Source: a virus
IMG/VR virus record: IMGVR_UViG_3300017760_000015
Coordinates: 1-41,890 of that record
Reading direction: 5' to 3' (one strand)
Length of the DNA stretch: 41,890 bases
The translations under genes were made by a program, and so were the position numbers. This document shows, piece by piece, positions 31,788 to 39,237 of the stretch. The notes under the pieces were generated by a model that searched no databases, was not told the origin of the DNA, and saw nothing but the letters and a program-made list of their open reading frames with translations. The stretch's first letter is position 1. Every line of letters begins with the position of its first letter.

Positions 31788-32303
31788 TTATCGTGAAATC
31801 TCGGGAAAGGCTGAAACTGCAATTTCCTTAGTAATATTTGGGAATGCCCAAACGCCATCCTTGAGAAGGTCTAACAGTTCTGCTTCTTCTTTAGGGATAC
31901 CTTCTAGTAATCCAATCCATAGTGCTTCTCTTTTTGTAGTAGGCACTTGTTCGGTTACAAAATATTTGAATTGTTTATGTTCAAATCTTAGACTTGTTTC
32001 TGTAAGGTCTGTTGCTGGTGCAGCGTTTCTTCCATAAGGTGTTTTACCTTCGGGTAATGTTGAATTAATATTGTCATCAAATGCCCATTGAAGTATTGGT
32101 TTGATTGCACCATTTCTATCGTTGAATACTTTTAGACCTTGAACTGCTAATTCGGGTTCCTTCTCTGCAACGATGTTTGCTTGACATAGTATTTCATATG
32201 CATCTGCATTGTTTTGAAGTTCTTTCCTTTCGGTAATCAACTTCATCTTCGGTTTATTGGGAGCTCCTTTCGGTCTTCCTCTTCCTCTTTTTTTCTCTGT
32301 CAT
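31788..32303 (-). CDS. Conserved phage protein with N-terminal AT-hook
   Basis: This 171-residue protein begins MTEKKRGRGRPKGAPNKPK, containing the RGRP core of an AT-hook minor-groove binder. The remainder (YEILCQANIVAEKEP, LPEGKTPYGRNAAPATDL, WIGLLEGIPKEEAELLDLL) is a helical domain common to marine T4-like phages next to rnh. It starts four bases inside the end of rnh, so the genes are coupled. A DNA-binding or replication-associated role is suggested by the AT-hook and by rnh, not shown. Confidence 0.72.
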   Translation of the reverse strand: MTEKKRGRGRPKGAPNKPKMKLITERKELQNNADAYEILCQANIVAEKEPELAVQGLKVFNDRNGAIKPILQWAFDDNINSTLPEGKTPYGRNAAPATDLTETSLRFEHKQFKYFVTEQVPTTKREALWIGLLEGIPKEEAELLDLLKDGVWAFPNITKEIAVSAFPEISR

Positions 32304-33136
32304 AATGTAAAATCCTCTACATGATTTAACAACTGGTCTAGTCTATGTGTTCTTAGATAGTCAAACACTTTACCTCTTACAGGTTCAGTCTTGTCAAACT
32401 CTTCTAAGATATTCTTTTCTATCTCAGCTGGTATAAACTCTAAGTCAATTAAAGTTTGGTTTCTTAAATAGTTACGATAGTATTTATCGTCACTCTCAAT
32501 TGTAATTCTTAAGTACTTATCTTTGATAGGTTTCCTTAAGGGTGTCTGTCTAATACCTAGGTCTAAACAATCATCATTAGATAGAATGTTTGGAACTCCA
32601 TCTGACTTATCACCAGTAAGGATATGTTCTCTCAAAAATAAATCGGGGTCTTGACAATCTATCATCTTATTTAGATTGGGACTCCATTGAGTTACATATG
32701 GGTATTTATGCAATTGCTGAAAGTCTTTATCTCCACTGACAATGAGTACATCTTCCTTTGCATGTTTAGTTAACACTGCAATGATGTCATCAGCTTCACA
32801 CTTCTCAACATACATGTAACGGTATGGAAAGTTCTCTTTGATTTCCATCTTAACTTTGTGAAGGGTATCGAATATCATACCCCAATCTTTATCGTCAGCC
32901 TCTCTAGACTTTTTACGATTTGCTTTGTACTGTGGGTAGAAGTCACGTCTCCACGGATTGGCTGCATCCGTGCAAAGAGTTATCTCACCATAGTCGCCTG
33001 AGTATTTCTTTTGATAGTTTCTGACTGAGTTAAGTATCATGTGTCTCAACATGTCCTCACTCATTTCACCACCATTCATTTTAAGTTGAGCCATTAGACC
33101 AGCAATGATGGTCTGAGTAAAGTCTATAAGAATCAT
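32300..33136 (-). CDS. rnh: RNase H / 5'-3' exonuclease (T4 rnh, FEN-1-like)
   Basis: This 278-residue protein (T4 rnh is 305) has the FEN-type acidic array: Asp5 in MILIDFT, LCTDAANPWRRDFYPQYKANR, the EKCEADDI motif and VLIVSGDKDFQQL, then the LTGDKSDGVPNIL helix-hairpin-helix-type loop. It removes RNA primers and displaced flaps behind the fork. In T4 it lies in the same rnh-33-59-32 cluster as here. All key residues are visible and length is only slightly short. Confidence 0.92.
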   Translation of the reverse strand: MILIDFTQTIIAGLMAQLKMNGGEMSEDMLRHMILNSVRNYQKKYSGDYGEITLCTDAANPWRRDFYPQYKANRKKSREADDKDWGMIFDTLHKVKMEIKENFPYRYMYVEKCEADDIIAVLTKHAKEDVLIVSGDKDFQQLHKYPYVTQWSPNLNKMIDCQDPDLFLREHILTGDKSDGVPNILSNDDCLDLGIRQTPLRKPIKDKYLRITIESDDKYYRNYLRNQTLIDLEFIPAEIEKNILEEFDKTEPVRGKVFDYLRTHRLDQLLNHVEDFTL

Positions 33137-33846
33137 TTAATCACTTTTAATAATAATGTATTTTTGGTCATCATGTCGTTTCCGTCTTTCAACTTCGACC
33201 TAGGAATCTCATCCATAAATCCACGAGCAATAATATTACCACCTCTTACTAGTCTATCAAGCAACTTGGAATCTGTCAAGGTCTTTTCTTTGCATGAATC
33301 GTATCCAGTAATTCTAGAACCTTTGACTGCAAGATTACCACTGAAGTGTGTAAACTTTTTAGATGCAGTGTTGTACGTGAATAAATCATATGCACGTGGT
33401 ATCTCTATTGGTTCTATTGATTTGTAATCTTCCCACTCTGCAAGGAAAGGAAGTTTCCTTACCATACGAGCTGGGGTCATAGGTTTGACTCTACGGATTG
33501 GTTTGTATTCATCACAATATTTTCCAATATCGGATTCAATACTCTCTAGAAATTTAATGTATTTTTTCTTTTGTGTCTTGGTAAGGAAATTAAAAGCTTC
33601 CTCTAACTGTTCACATCCTTCTTCGTTCTTAACTTCAACCAATGCTGGTTCGGTATGACCTTTCATAAATGTAACAACCTTTCCACTGTACTCAAGTTGT
33701 TTTAAATACTTATACATTGAGAAATCAGATTTCTTATTATCCATCCAACAATCTATTTGATATTCTACTTCGGCATAAGCATCCATTGCCTTCTCACGCA
33801 TCCTCTCTTGAATGTTTATTTTTTTGGGTTCAGTTTTCATAATCAT
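33133..33846 (-). CDS. Uncharacterised conserved phage protein before rnh
   Basis: This 237-residue basic protein has segments RMREKAMDAYAEVEYQIDCWMDN and ARMVRKLPFLAEWEDYKSI, and a beta part (YDLFTYNTASKKFTHFSG.LAVKGSRITGYD). Marine T4-like phages carry similar genes next to rnh. The role is unknown. The first ATG (33846) is six bases behind the -10 of promoter P4, which would make the transcript leaderless; a second ATG (33840) follows. The stop overlaps rnh by four bases. Confidence 0.7.
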   Translation of the reverse strand: MIMKTEPKKINIQERMREKAMDAYAEVEYQIDCWMDNKKSDFSMYKYLKQLEYSGKVVTFMKGHTEPALVEVKNEEGCEQLEEAFNFLTKTQKKKYIKFLESIESDIGKYCDEYKPIRRVKPMTPARMVRKLPFLAEWEDYKSIEPIEIPRAYDLFTYNTASKKFTHFSGNLAVKGSRITGYDSCKEKTLTDSKLLDRLVRGGNIIARGFMDEIPRSKLKDGNDMMTKNTLLLKVIK

Positions 33847-33852
33847 GTGAGC

Positions 33853-33882
33853 AGTATATAATAAAGCTTAGTGCATTGTCAA
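33853..33882 (-). promoter_or_regulatory. Early promoter P4 (sigma70-like, GCTTT element), abutting ATG
   Basis: The minus strand has TTGACA (33882-33877), an 18-nt spacer containing AGCTTTATTA, and TATACT (33858-33853), then GCTCAC and ATG. The start codon lies at the expected +1. Confidence 0.85.
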
Positions 33883-33892
33883 GTATGTTTAT

Positions 33893-35275
33893 TTAACTAT
33901 CGTCTTTTTCATCTCTCTTGTTCGTAATCATAAACTTACGTGCTGGATTTATCATTAAGTTTGCACGTTGCATTAAGTCACGATTTGCAAGAAAAGGAAT
34001 GACACCTCTACTATCTAAACTAACTTCTTGTTCGTATATAGTGTTTAGAAAATTTAATTCAAGTTCTACGACTGGTCTGTCTTCAGCTGGTTTTAATAAA
34101 GTAACCATTCTCTTTAATGGTTTCTTATACTTAACACCCTCTGTTGTCCATGTAACTATCTTACCGTTGACCTTTAAATCTTCTGCATGAAGTGAACAAG
34201 CTGTAACTGAATTACCTGTGTCTAACTTCACTGTCATTTCTTGACCTTCGACTTCGATGGTTTCTAATACACCACACTCTGTTGGTGACTTCTTCCATAT
34301 GTCTCTGTCTCTGTAAATCTTAAGAACCATCTTAACAATGTCCTCACCGATAACCTTAGAGATTCCTTCAGTGCCTGGCGAATGATTTACTTCCAATAGG
34401 TATGGTGGTTCAGTCTTTCTGTTTTTGCTAGGAATAAAGTCTACACCACACCATTGTCCGTTGACGGCTTTGCTAGCTCTTAGACAAACATCTTTTTCTA
34501 ACTCTGTCAATGTAACTGATTGTGCATCTGCACCTTGGGATACATTACTTCTAAAGTCATCTGTAATTTTGTTTCGTCTCATTGCACCAACAATTTCTCT
34601 GTTGACAATGACAACACGTACATCGTAATCTGATTCGATATACTCTTGTAATAGAATATCACAGTAGGGGTCAATCTTATAAATCAAGCTGACCTGTGAT
34701 TGTAGTGACCGTTCTGTTTCGATGAGTAGAACACCTACACCTTTAGAACCCTGTAATGTTTTGAGTACCATCGGGAAATTATTATCTAATGCTTCGTGAG
34801 CTCTATCTACGGTCTCGGGTTCATCGTTTGGAATCAATACGGTACGTGGTTGGTTTAGACCTATCTCTTGCAGTCTCAGATACGTTCTAAACTTGTCTGA
34901 ACAAACTTCGATACATTCCCTAGGGTTGCATGTTGCAATACCGTAGCGTTCAATCTGAGAGATTAAATCAAGGTAGGAATCCTTAGTTGTTACTGCACCA
35001 CGAATCATAACTAATGTGTCTGCATCAATCTCGAATCCTTTCTCATCGTCTGCATTGTGAATAGAGATAACGCCAGACTTATCATCACGTTCTAGGTATG
35101 CACCATTGACACGAACGTTGTAAACATCCATACCTAACTTTTCTGCAACACCAACTATCTTACCACTGGTAGATTTCTTAGATTGTTTCTTAGGACGTTC
35201 TGCGATAACAACAAGACGATAAGGGTCTGATTTCTTAACGTCTTCTTCTACTATTAATTCTTGAAATGATTTCAT
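33893..35275 (-). CDS. RimK-type ATP-grasp ligase fused to a retropepsin/RimB-like domain
   Basis: This 460-residue protein has three parts. Residues 1-130 form the N-terminal lobe. Residues about 130-310 are the ATP-grasp fold, with KTLQGSKGVGVLL (about 172-184), LQEYIESDYDVRVVIV and LLEVNHSPGTEGI (about 291-303, the metal-binding EvN). Residues about 335-450 are a retropepsin/Zn_protease (PF05618)-like domain with VKLDTGNSVTACSLHA (Asp352 of the DTG). RimK adds glutamates to ribosomal protein S6. The fused DTG domain matches a family that in some bacteria is encoded beside RimK. The target here may be S6, bS21 or another phage/host protein. Confidence 0.85.
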   Translation of the reverse strand: MKSFQELIVEEDVKKSDPYRLVVIAERPKKQSKKSTSGKIVGVAEKLGMDVYNVRVNGAYLERDDKSGVISIHNADDEKGFEIDADTLVMIRGAVTTKDSYLDLISQIERYGIATCNPRECIEVCSDKFRTYLRLQEIGLNQPRTVLIPNDEPETVDRAHEALDNNFPMVLKTLQGSKGVGVLLIETERSLQSQVSLIYKIDPYCDILLQEYIESDYDVRVVIVNREIVGAMRRNKITDDFRSNVSQGADAQSVTLTELEKDVCLRASKAVNGQWCGVDFIPSKNRKTEPPYLLEVNHSPGTEGISKVIGEDIVKMVLKIYRDRDIWKKSPTECGVLETIEVEGQEMTVKLDTGNSVTACSLHAEDLKVNGKIVTWTTEGVKYKKPLKRMVTLLKPAEDRPVVELELNFLNTIYEQEVSLDSRGVIPFLANRDLMQRANLMINPARKFMITNKRDEKDDS

Positions 35276-35655
35276 TTCTTTTTTAATCCCACCTGTATGG
35301 CTTGTTCTTCTAATGGGGTTAATGGTTTCTTATGCAACTCTACAAAGTATTCTGCATCCACCAACACCAATGGTTTATGTCTGTTTCTTTTAATTACAAC
35401 AATAGGTTCGTACTTACCACAATTGCTTTCTGCTTGTGTGTATGCATTCCACACGTTAACTGCTTCTTGGTTCTTACACTCTACACTGTATGGAAATAAT
35501 CTTCGGGACTCTGTACCTAGGATAATATCCTCACCTTGAGAACCCATAGGTCTAGACTCTGAATCTTCGGGGTCTAACTCTAACTTCTCTACTAGAAGAT
35601 TACGAAACCACTGTTGTAGTTTACGTCCTTTAGCTTTTGCTGATGATGTCTTCAT
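35272..35655 (-). CDS. Small PD-(D/E)XK nuclease, resolvase-like
   Basis: This 127-residue protein has the layout of small Holliday-junction resolvase-like or restriction-type nucleases: KGRKLQQWFRNLL (motif I region), SRPMGSQGEDIIL (the catalytic Asp), PYSVECKNQE (E-x-K) and a helix WNAYTQAESN beyond. Such phage genes are usually called hypothetical. A function in DNA recombination or packaging is plausible. It overlaps the ATP-grasp gene by four bases and is itself overlapped by the Fe-S carrier. Confidence 0.75.
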   Translation of the reverse strand: MKTSSAKAKGRKLQQWFRNLLVEKLELDPEDSESRPMGSQGEDIILGTESRRLFPYSVECKNQEAVNVWNAYTQAESNCGKYEPIVVIKRNRHKPLVLVDAEYFVELHKKPLTPLEEQAIQVGLKKK

Positions 35656-35956
35656 TAAAAGTAATACTCACTCCACAACCACAACTGGCTTCTTCATTAG
35701 GATTCTGAAACGTGAACGTTTCATTTAATCCCTGTTGTTCATAATCTAAAGTCATACCATTTAAAAACGGTTGACTCATTGTATCTATTAAAAATTTAAA
35801 CTTACCGTAATCTATTTCTAGGTCACCGTCTTGATATTCGTCACGGATGAAAACATATTCGTATCCACTGCAACCACCACCTGTAACTCCTAGTCTAACT
35901 TTGTCTACTTGTTTTTCTATAAGTTTTGCTATGGCAATGTCTGTAACTTCTATCAT
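35630..35956 (-). CDS. A-type iron-sulphur carrier (IscA/HesB/ErpA family)
   Basis: This 108-residue protein has the A-type signature: GGGCSGYEY (Cys29) and, near the end, SCGCGVSI (Cys92, Cys94), the three cysteines that bind iron or a 2Fe-2S cluster. The full-length domain is present. Fe-S carriers deliver clusters to apoproteins. In this genome the radical-SAM enzyme (28808) is an obvious possible client. The ATG follows TATAAATA by five bases without a Shine-Dalgarno, so late, leaderless expression is predicted. Confidence 0.92.
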   Translation of the reverse strand: MIEVTDIAIAKLIEKQVDKVRLGVTGGGCSGYEYVFIRDEYQDGDLEIDYGKFKFLIDTMSQPFLNGMTLDYEQQGLNETFTFQNPNEEASCGCGVSITFNEDIISKS

Positions 35957-35961
35957 AGAAG

Positions 35962-35969
35962 TATTTATA
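35962..35969 (-). promoter_or_regulatory. Late promoter abutting the Fe-S carrier gene, embedded in upstream stop
   Basis: The minus strand reads TATAAATA, CTTCT, ATG. The TAA stop of the carbamoyltransferase C-part (35965-35967) lies inside the octamer. The predicted +1 is the ATG at 35956. Confidence 0.8.
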
Positions 35970-36603
35970 CTTCAGACTCCCATACGCCGTGGTCATTAGC
36001 GTCGTTATCATGTTTATCTTTTTTAGGTTTAAATAATTCATAAGGAATATCTCCAGTTTGGTCTTCGGGTACATAGAGATAATTAATATCTGAACGGTTA
36101 CATGTATCAATTGCATCGAAGATAGTTTCCACTAAAGCTTCACCACCTAAATTAAATGATGTATTAAATATAATAGGGGTGCCATTCTTTTCACCTAATG
36201 CTTTAATTAAATTATAATAATTTTTATTTTGTTCTTCTGTAACTGTTTGAATTCTACATGTACCATCTGCATGAACAATAGCAGGAATCTCTTCGTATGC
36301 TTTCTTCTTACATTGAATTGCAAACGACATATAAGGAGACTCTTCTAACTGCAACATTTTAAAATATTCATGTGCATGTTCTTTTAATACAGTACCAGCA
36401 AATGGTCTATAATATTCTCTCTTCTTAATTGTATTAACAATTTGTTTTGCATTTGGATTAGTAGGGTCAAATAATATTGAACGATTACCTAATGCACGTG
36501 GGCCCCATTCGGAACCGTTTTGAAACATACCAATAACCTGTTGTTTATCTGTAAGTAATTCGATTACTTGGTCTTGGTCTCTTATGACTTCTGCTTTAAT
36601 CAT
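35965..36603 (-). CDS. Carbamoyltransferase, C-terminal subunit (split gene)
   Basis: The protein is 212 residues from ATG at 36603 (MIKAEVIRDQDQVIELL). It is the C-terminal domain of NodU/CmcH-type O-carbamoyltransferases: GMFQNGSEWGPRALGNRSIL, YYRPFAGTVL, HADGTCRIQTV and NTSFNLGGEAL are all hallmark segments. In most bacteria this is one protein with the N-terminal domain. Here the two parts are separate genes with an ATGATTAA overlap of eight bases and an AGGAG in front of the second start, so both are made and should assemble. An earlier in-frame ATG (36693) lies in the other ORF and looks spurious. Confidence 0.85.
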   Translation of the reverse strand: MIKAEVIRDQDQVIELLTDKQQVIGMFQNGSEWGPRALGNRSILFDPTNPNAKQIVNTIKKREYYRPFAGTVLKEHAHEYFKMLQLEESPYMSFAIQCKKKAYEEIPAIVHADGTCRIQTVTEEQNKNYYNLIKALGEKNGTPIIFNTSFNLGGEALVETIFDAIDTCNRSDINYLYVPEDQTGDIPYELFKPKKDKHDNDANDHGVWESEV

Positions 36604-37795
36604 TTGTAGTCTCCTGTTGTTTCTGATTATAATAATGCAACCAGTATGCAGCTCCAAGTGCAGTACCACCATCATGGGGTACAGGGTCAACAAATATATT
36701 TAATTCGGGGAACTCTTGTAAGTATCTGTAATTGTTTGTACAATTTAATGAGAACCCACCACTGAGTACTAGGTTCTTACAATCGGGATTTAATTCCATT
36801 GCACGTCTTATAACAATACATGCATTCTTAAATGATTCTTCCTCACACATTTGTGCAACGATATGTCTATCAAATCTATCGGGTCTATCTTCATATAGTC
36901 TTCCGTATGATGCCATACCCATTACCTTACCCGCTGCACGTCCATGAGCATCTGCACCGAAGGCATAACTCATGTTACTGAAGTTCATACCGCTAGAAGG
37001 GAAGCTAGTGAACACTGTAGGGATATTATTAGTAGAGTCATCGTTGACTACCTTATCCTGTAAACAGTGTGCTGAATCATAGTACATGTTAGGGAAATAC
37101 TTACTTGCAAGTGAACCTAACTCACGGTGATTAGACATCTTCTTCCATTGGGGTAGAATCTCTTTCTTCTCAAAGTTACAAGACCAAATAGATTCAATCT
37201 CTTGGTAGTTCGGATACTCTTTGTGCAAACACTTTGCACCGCCACCGTCCCATGCGATAGCCATTGCATCCTCACCCTTCTCATAGAAAGGACTTAGGAA
37301 GTAACCACTGTATGCATGATACATATGATGTTCGATATCAAAATGATATTCTTCTACCTCATGAAACTGTTTACACATTGCATCGTGTATAGCTTCATCC
37401 ATATCTTCGTGCCAGTCGAACTTTAGTCCGAGTTTAGGAAACTCTTCTGATATTTCTTCTAGTCTTTTAAGACTGAGTTGTTCTTTTGAAAATGCAACTG
37501 CTACTTCTTCTGCAATTAATCTATTCTCCATAAGATATTCTTTGTCCATGTCTATCTGACATACACGTCTATCGAAAGAAGCAAAGATAAGTTCACCACA
37601 TGGGGTACCATCTTCGTTGATTAATGCATCTGCAACTCCTTTAGAGTCTACTACATGTAATTCGGGGTTGTTTATATTCGGTGAATAGTACTTATCTCGA
37701 CGTTCTCTCTCTTCTTCAAAGAGTTCTTTGACTTCACCGTCTTCCATGATACACAAAGAAGTGTCATGGCTGGAATTGATTCCAATTATTCTCAT
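36596..37795 (-). CDS. Carbamoyltransferase, N-terminal subunit (Kae1-like, split gene)
   Basis: The protein is 399 residues with the Carbam_trans_N pattern: GINSSHDTSLCIMEDGEV, then DIEHHMYHAYSGYF (metal-binding His), AIAWDGGG, GKVMGMASYG, and LVLSGGFSLNCTNN, followed by DPVPHDGGTALGAAYW. These enzymes use carbamoyl phosphate and ATP to make a carbamoyladenylate and transfer it to a sugar or antibiotic hydroxyl. The frame ends just after the N-terminal domain, and the C-terminal domain is the next gene. The phage substrate may be a virion glycan, a host polysaccharide or a modified nucleotide. Confidence 0.88.
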   Translation of the reverse strand: MRIIGINSSHDTSLCIMEDGEVKELFEEERERRDKYYSPNINNPELHVVDSKGVADALINEDGTPCGELIFASFDRRVCQIDMDKEYLMENRLIAEEVAVAFSKEQLSLKRLEEISEEFPKLGLKFDWHEDMDEAIHDAMCKQFHEVEEYHFDIEHHMYHAYSGYFLSPFYEKGEDAMAIAWDGGGAKCLHKEYPNYQEIESIWSCNFEKKEILPQWKKMSNHRELGSLASKYFPNMYYDSAHCLQDKVVNDDSTNNIPTVFTSFPSSGMNFSNMSYAFGADAHGRAAGKVMGMASYGRLYEDRPDRFDRHIVAQMCEEESFKNACIVIRRAMELNPDCKNLVLSGGFSLNCTNNYRYLQEFPELNIFVDPVPHDGGTALGAAYWLHYYNQKQQETTND

Positions 37796-37813
37796 AATAT
37801 AATCCTGTTATTT

Positions 37814-37990
37814 CTATTCTGACTCTTTATTAGCCTTATAGAATGTTATTATGTCCTTTGGTAGGACGAGTTTATCTTCAATGAGTTGATTTACCATCTC
37901 TTCTCTACCTGCTCGGAGACCATTACGGTACACTGACCACACAAGAGCTACGATAAAACCTATATGTATTAATATTAATTCAGTACTCAT
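37814..37990 (-). CDS. Small single-span membrane protein
   Basis: This 58-residue protein has an N-terminal hydrophobic segment (LILIHIGFIVALVWSVY) followed by a positively charged turn (RNGLRAGREE) and a helical tail (EDKLVLPKDIITFY). This layout is common in small phage membrane proteins. The ATG is preceded by CCTAAATA-N5, a poor match (6 of 8) to the late box with the same spacing as the exact late promoters. Confidence 0.65.
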   Translation of the reverse strand: MSTELILIHIGFIVALVWSVYRNGLRAGREEMVNQLIEDKLVLPKDIITFYKANKESE

Positions 37991-37998
37991 GGTTTTAT

Positions 37999-38190
37999 TT
38001 AGGTTCCTTTATTATGTTCTAAATTATTTAGTTGTGATTCGACAAGTTCTCTGACTTTTTTCTCTGAATACCATAATCCACTGTACATTGAAGACCTTCC
38101 GTCTCTCCAATCCACATGATATCTCTTATATCCGAAGGGTCTATCAGAAAATATTCTTACTTCTCCGTAACTTTCTACTAATACTCTCAT
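37999..38190 (-). CDS. Small protein of unknown function
   Basis: This 63-residue protein is rich in aromatic and basic residues (RVLVESYGEVRIFSDRPFGYKRYHVDW). No motif is recognised. The ATG follows GAGAG within the same tandem run of small genes. Confidence 0.55.
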   Translation of the reverse strand: MRVLVESYGEVRIFSDRPFGYKRYHVDWRDGRSSMYSGLWYSEKKVRELVESQLNNLEHNKGT

Positions 38191-38192
38191 AA

Positions 38193-38393
38193 TTATACTC
38201 TCTCGTCGACAATATTACCTTTAGAAGGCTTGTCTGCACCAATTTCATTTATGTAGGGGACTTTATTACGGTCATACATTGCTTCAAACTCTTTAAGATT
38301 CCGTGAATTGATTTTATCTGCAGTACGTTGAAAGGAACGTTCGAGAAATCTCTCTAGTTCTTTGTTTATTTTTCTTATTATCCAACTTAACAC
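38193..38393 (-). CDS. Small basic helical protein
   Basis: The 66 residues start at GTG (38393) behind AGGGAGA. The first 30 residues are amphipathic and basic (IIRKINKELERFLERSFQR); the remainder is polar. No family is recognised. There is no signal peptide. Confidence 0.55.
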   Translation of the reverse strand: MLSWIIRKINKELERFLERSFQRTADKINSRNLKEFEAMYDRNKVPYINEIGADKPSKGNIVDERV

Positions 38394-38395
38394 AG

Positions 38396-38698
38396 TTATC
38401 TCCCTATATGTTTCACCTCATTTCGAGGTATAACTTGGTATGCACCCTTATTGTAGGACGGTGCAACGGTATACTCGGACGAGATACGTTGCCTCTCTTC
38501 TTTACTTAGGGTATTTGAAGGTTCATAACCTTTATCACAAGTCATCGACGGATAGTATACACTCTCACGCACGTAAGGAGCTGGTGGTTTTATTCTAACG
38601 TCCCAATTATAATCAGAAGCCTTCTTAGTCTTGACTTTCCATGCATTGGTCTTACGTTTCTTACCACTGAAGGAATGAGTCATAGAACCATATCTCAT
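38396..38698 (-). CDS. Small basic protein coupled to the lipoprotein
   Basis: The protein is 100 residues from ATG at 38698 (MRYGSMTHSFSGKKRKT). That start overlaps the lipoprotein stop as ATGA and is preferred over the ATG three codons upstream. The sequence has a Lys/Arg-rich N-terminus (KKRKTNAWKVKTKKA), then a Pro/Tyr-rich middle (IKPPAPYVRESVYYPS). No membrane segment or known motif is seen. Confidence 0.55.
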   Translation of the reverse strand: MRYGSMTHSFSGKKRKTNAWKVKTKKASDYNWDVRIKPPAPYVRESVYYPSMTCDKGYEPSNTLSKEERQRISSEYTVAPSYNKGAYQVIPRNEVKHIGR

Positions 38699-38895
38699 AC
38701 GACACACTCACATATGCACATCTGCCATTGTTCTACCGTGTCTAACTCTAATAACCACTCACATCTTTCCCAATTGGTAGGGTAATCGATGTAATCATTA
38801 TAAGGGTCGTTAATAATTTCTTCTATTTCAATAGCTGTCTCTATCATAGAACAACTACTGAGTAGAAATGTAAGGGGTATTAAATATTTTATCAT
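38695..38895 (-). CDS. Small lipoprotein
   Basis: This 66-residue protein has a signal peptide and lipobox: MIKYLIPLTFLLSSC, with lipidation expected at Cys15. The mature part is acidic (IETAIEIEEIINDPYNDYID) with Cys at the end (MCICEC). Such short lipoproteins in phages may be outer-membrane spanins or superinfection-exclusion factors. The low proline content does not fit classic Rz1. The ATG sits six bases after an extended -10 box, with no Shine-Dalgarno. Confidence 0.6.
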   Translation of the reverse strand: MIKYLIPLTFLLSSCSMIETAIEIEEIINDPYNDYIDYPTNWERCEWLLELDTVEQWQMCICECVV

Positions 38896-38901
38896 AAGTC
38901 T

Positions 38902-38910
38902 ATTATACCA
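38902..38910 (-). promoter_or_regulatory. Extended -10 promoter abutting the lipoprotein ATG
   Basis: The minus strand reads TGGTATAAT, an extended -10, then AGACTT and ATG (38895). A -35-like TTCCCA (4 of 6 to TTGACA) lies 17 nt upstream. The start codon coincides with the expected +1. Confidence 0.5.
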
Positions 38911-38918
38911 TAAAACTG

Positions 38919-38992
38919 GGGGGATGGGAATACGGTTTCACGCATGTCGTGTAAGTATTTGTGGACTTGGTGATGTTCGATTCCCTGTCCCC
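38919..38992. other. tRNA-sized structured intergenic element, not a canonical tRNA
   Basis: Two arms, GGGGGATGGGAA (38919-38930) and TTCCCTGTCCCC (38981-38992), pair over ten positions with a 2x2 internal loop. They enclose a small CACG/CGTG hairpin and a GTTCGATTCC segment that looks like a tRNA T-loop. No D-arm, anticodon arm or proper T-stem can be drawn. It could be a decayed tRNA, a regulatory RNA or a processing site. Confidence 0.4.
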
Positions 38993-39009
38993 TTCCCGAG
39001 TGAGTGCAA

Positions 39010-39237
39010 TTATGCACCACCCCTATTATAAAAATGTCTACGTATGATATACACACGTGTGTAAGCTACACCTGTCATCCATGCAGTAATGGTTGTACCT
39101 ATGGTAAACGAATCAGTCCATTCTAATAGGTCTATACATATCCACAAACCTATTAGATTCAATGGATAGTTAATTAACAGTCCTGTAAAGACTGTGGTAA
39201 AGGTTTCTTTGTGTATCTTACGTGACTTAATACTCAT
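39010..39237 (-). CDS. Small two-span membrane protein
   Basis: This 75-residue protein has two hydrophobic segments (FTTVFTGLLINYPLNLIGLW and FTIGTTITAWMTGVAYT) and ends in a basic tail (RVYIIRRHFYNR). It matches a small membrane-protein type (INYPLNL...., T...T..S..R.Y..RR.F) widespread in tailed-phage genomes with no known role. It overlaps the next upstream gene by four bases (ATGA). Confidence 0.7.
   Translation of the reverse strand: MSIKSRKIHKETFTTVFTGLLINYPLNLIGLWICIDLLEWTDSFTIGTTITAWMTGVAYTRVYIIRRHFYNRGGA

Noticed and set aside
36604-36693. Longer start for the carbamoyltransferase C-part at 36693
   Set aside because: The extra 30 residues lie inside the N-part gene, are not protein-like, and the ATG at 36603 has an AGGAG and matches the domain start.
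38919-38997. A tRNA gene on the plus strand, suggested by GTTCGATTCC and complementary ends
   Set aside because: In either register the T-stem pairs at most three of five positions, no anticodon arm with a seven-base loop can be drawn, and there is no D-arm or CCA end. Kept only as a structured element.
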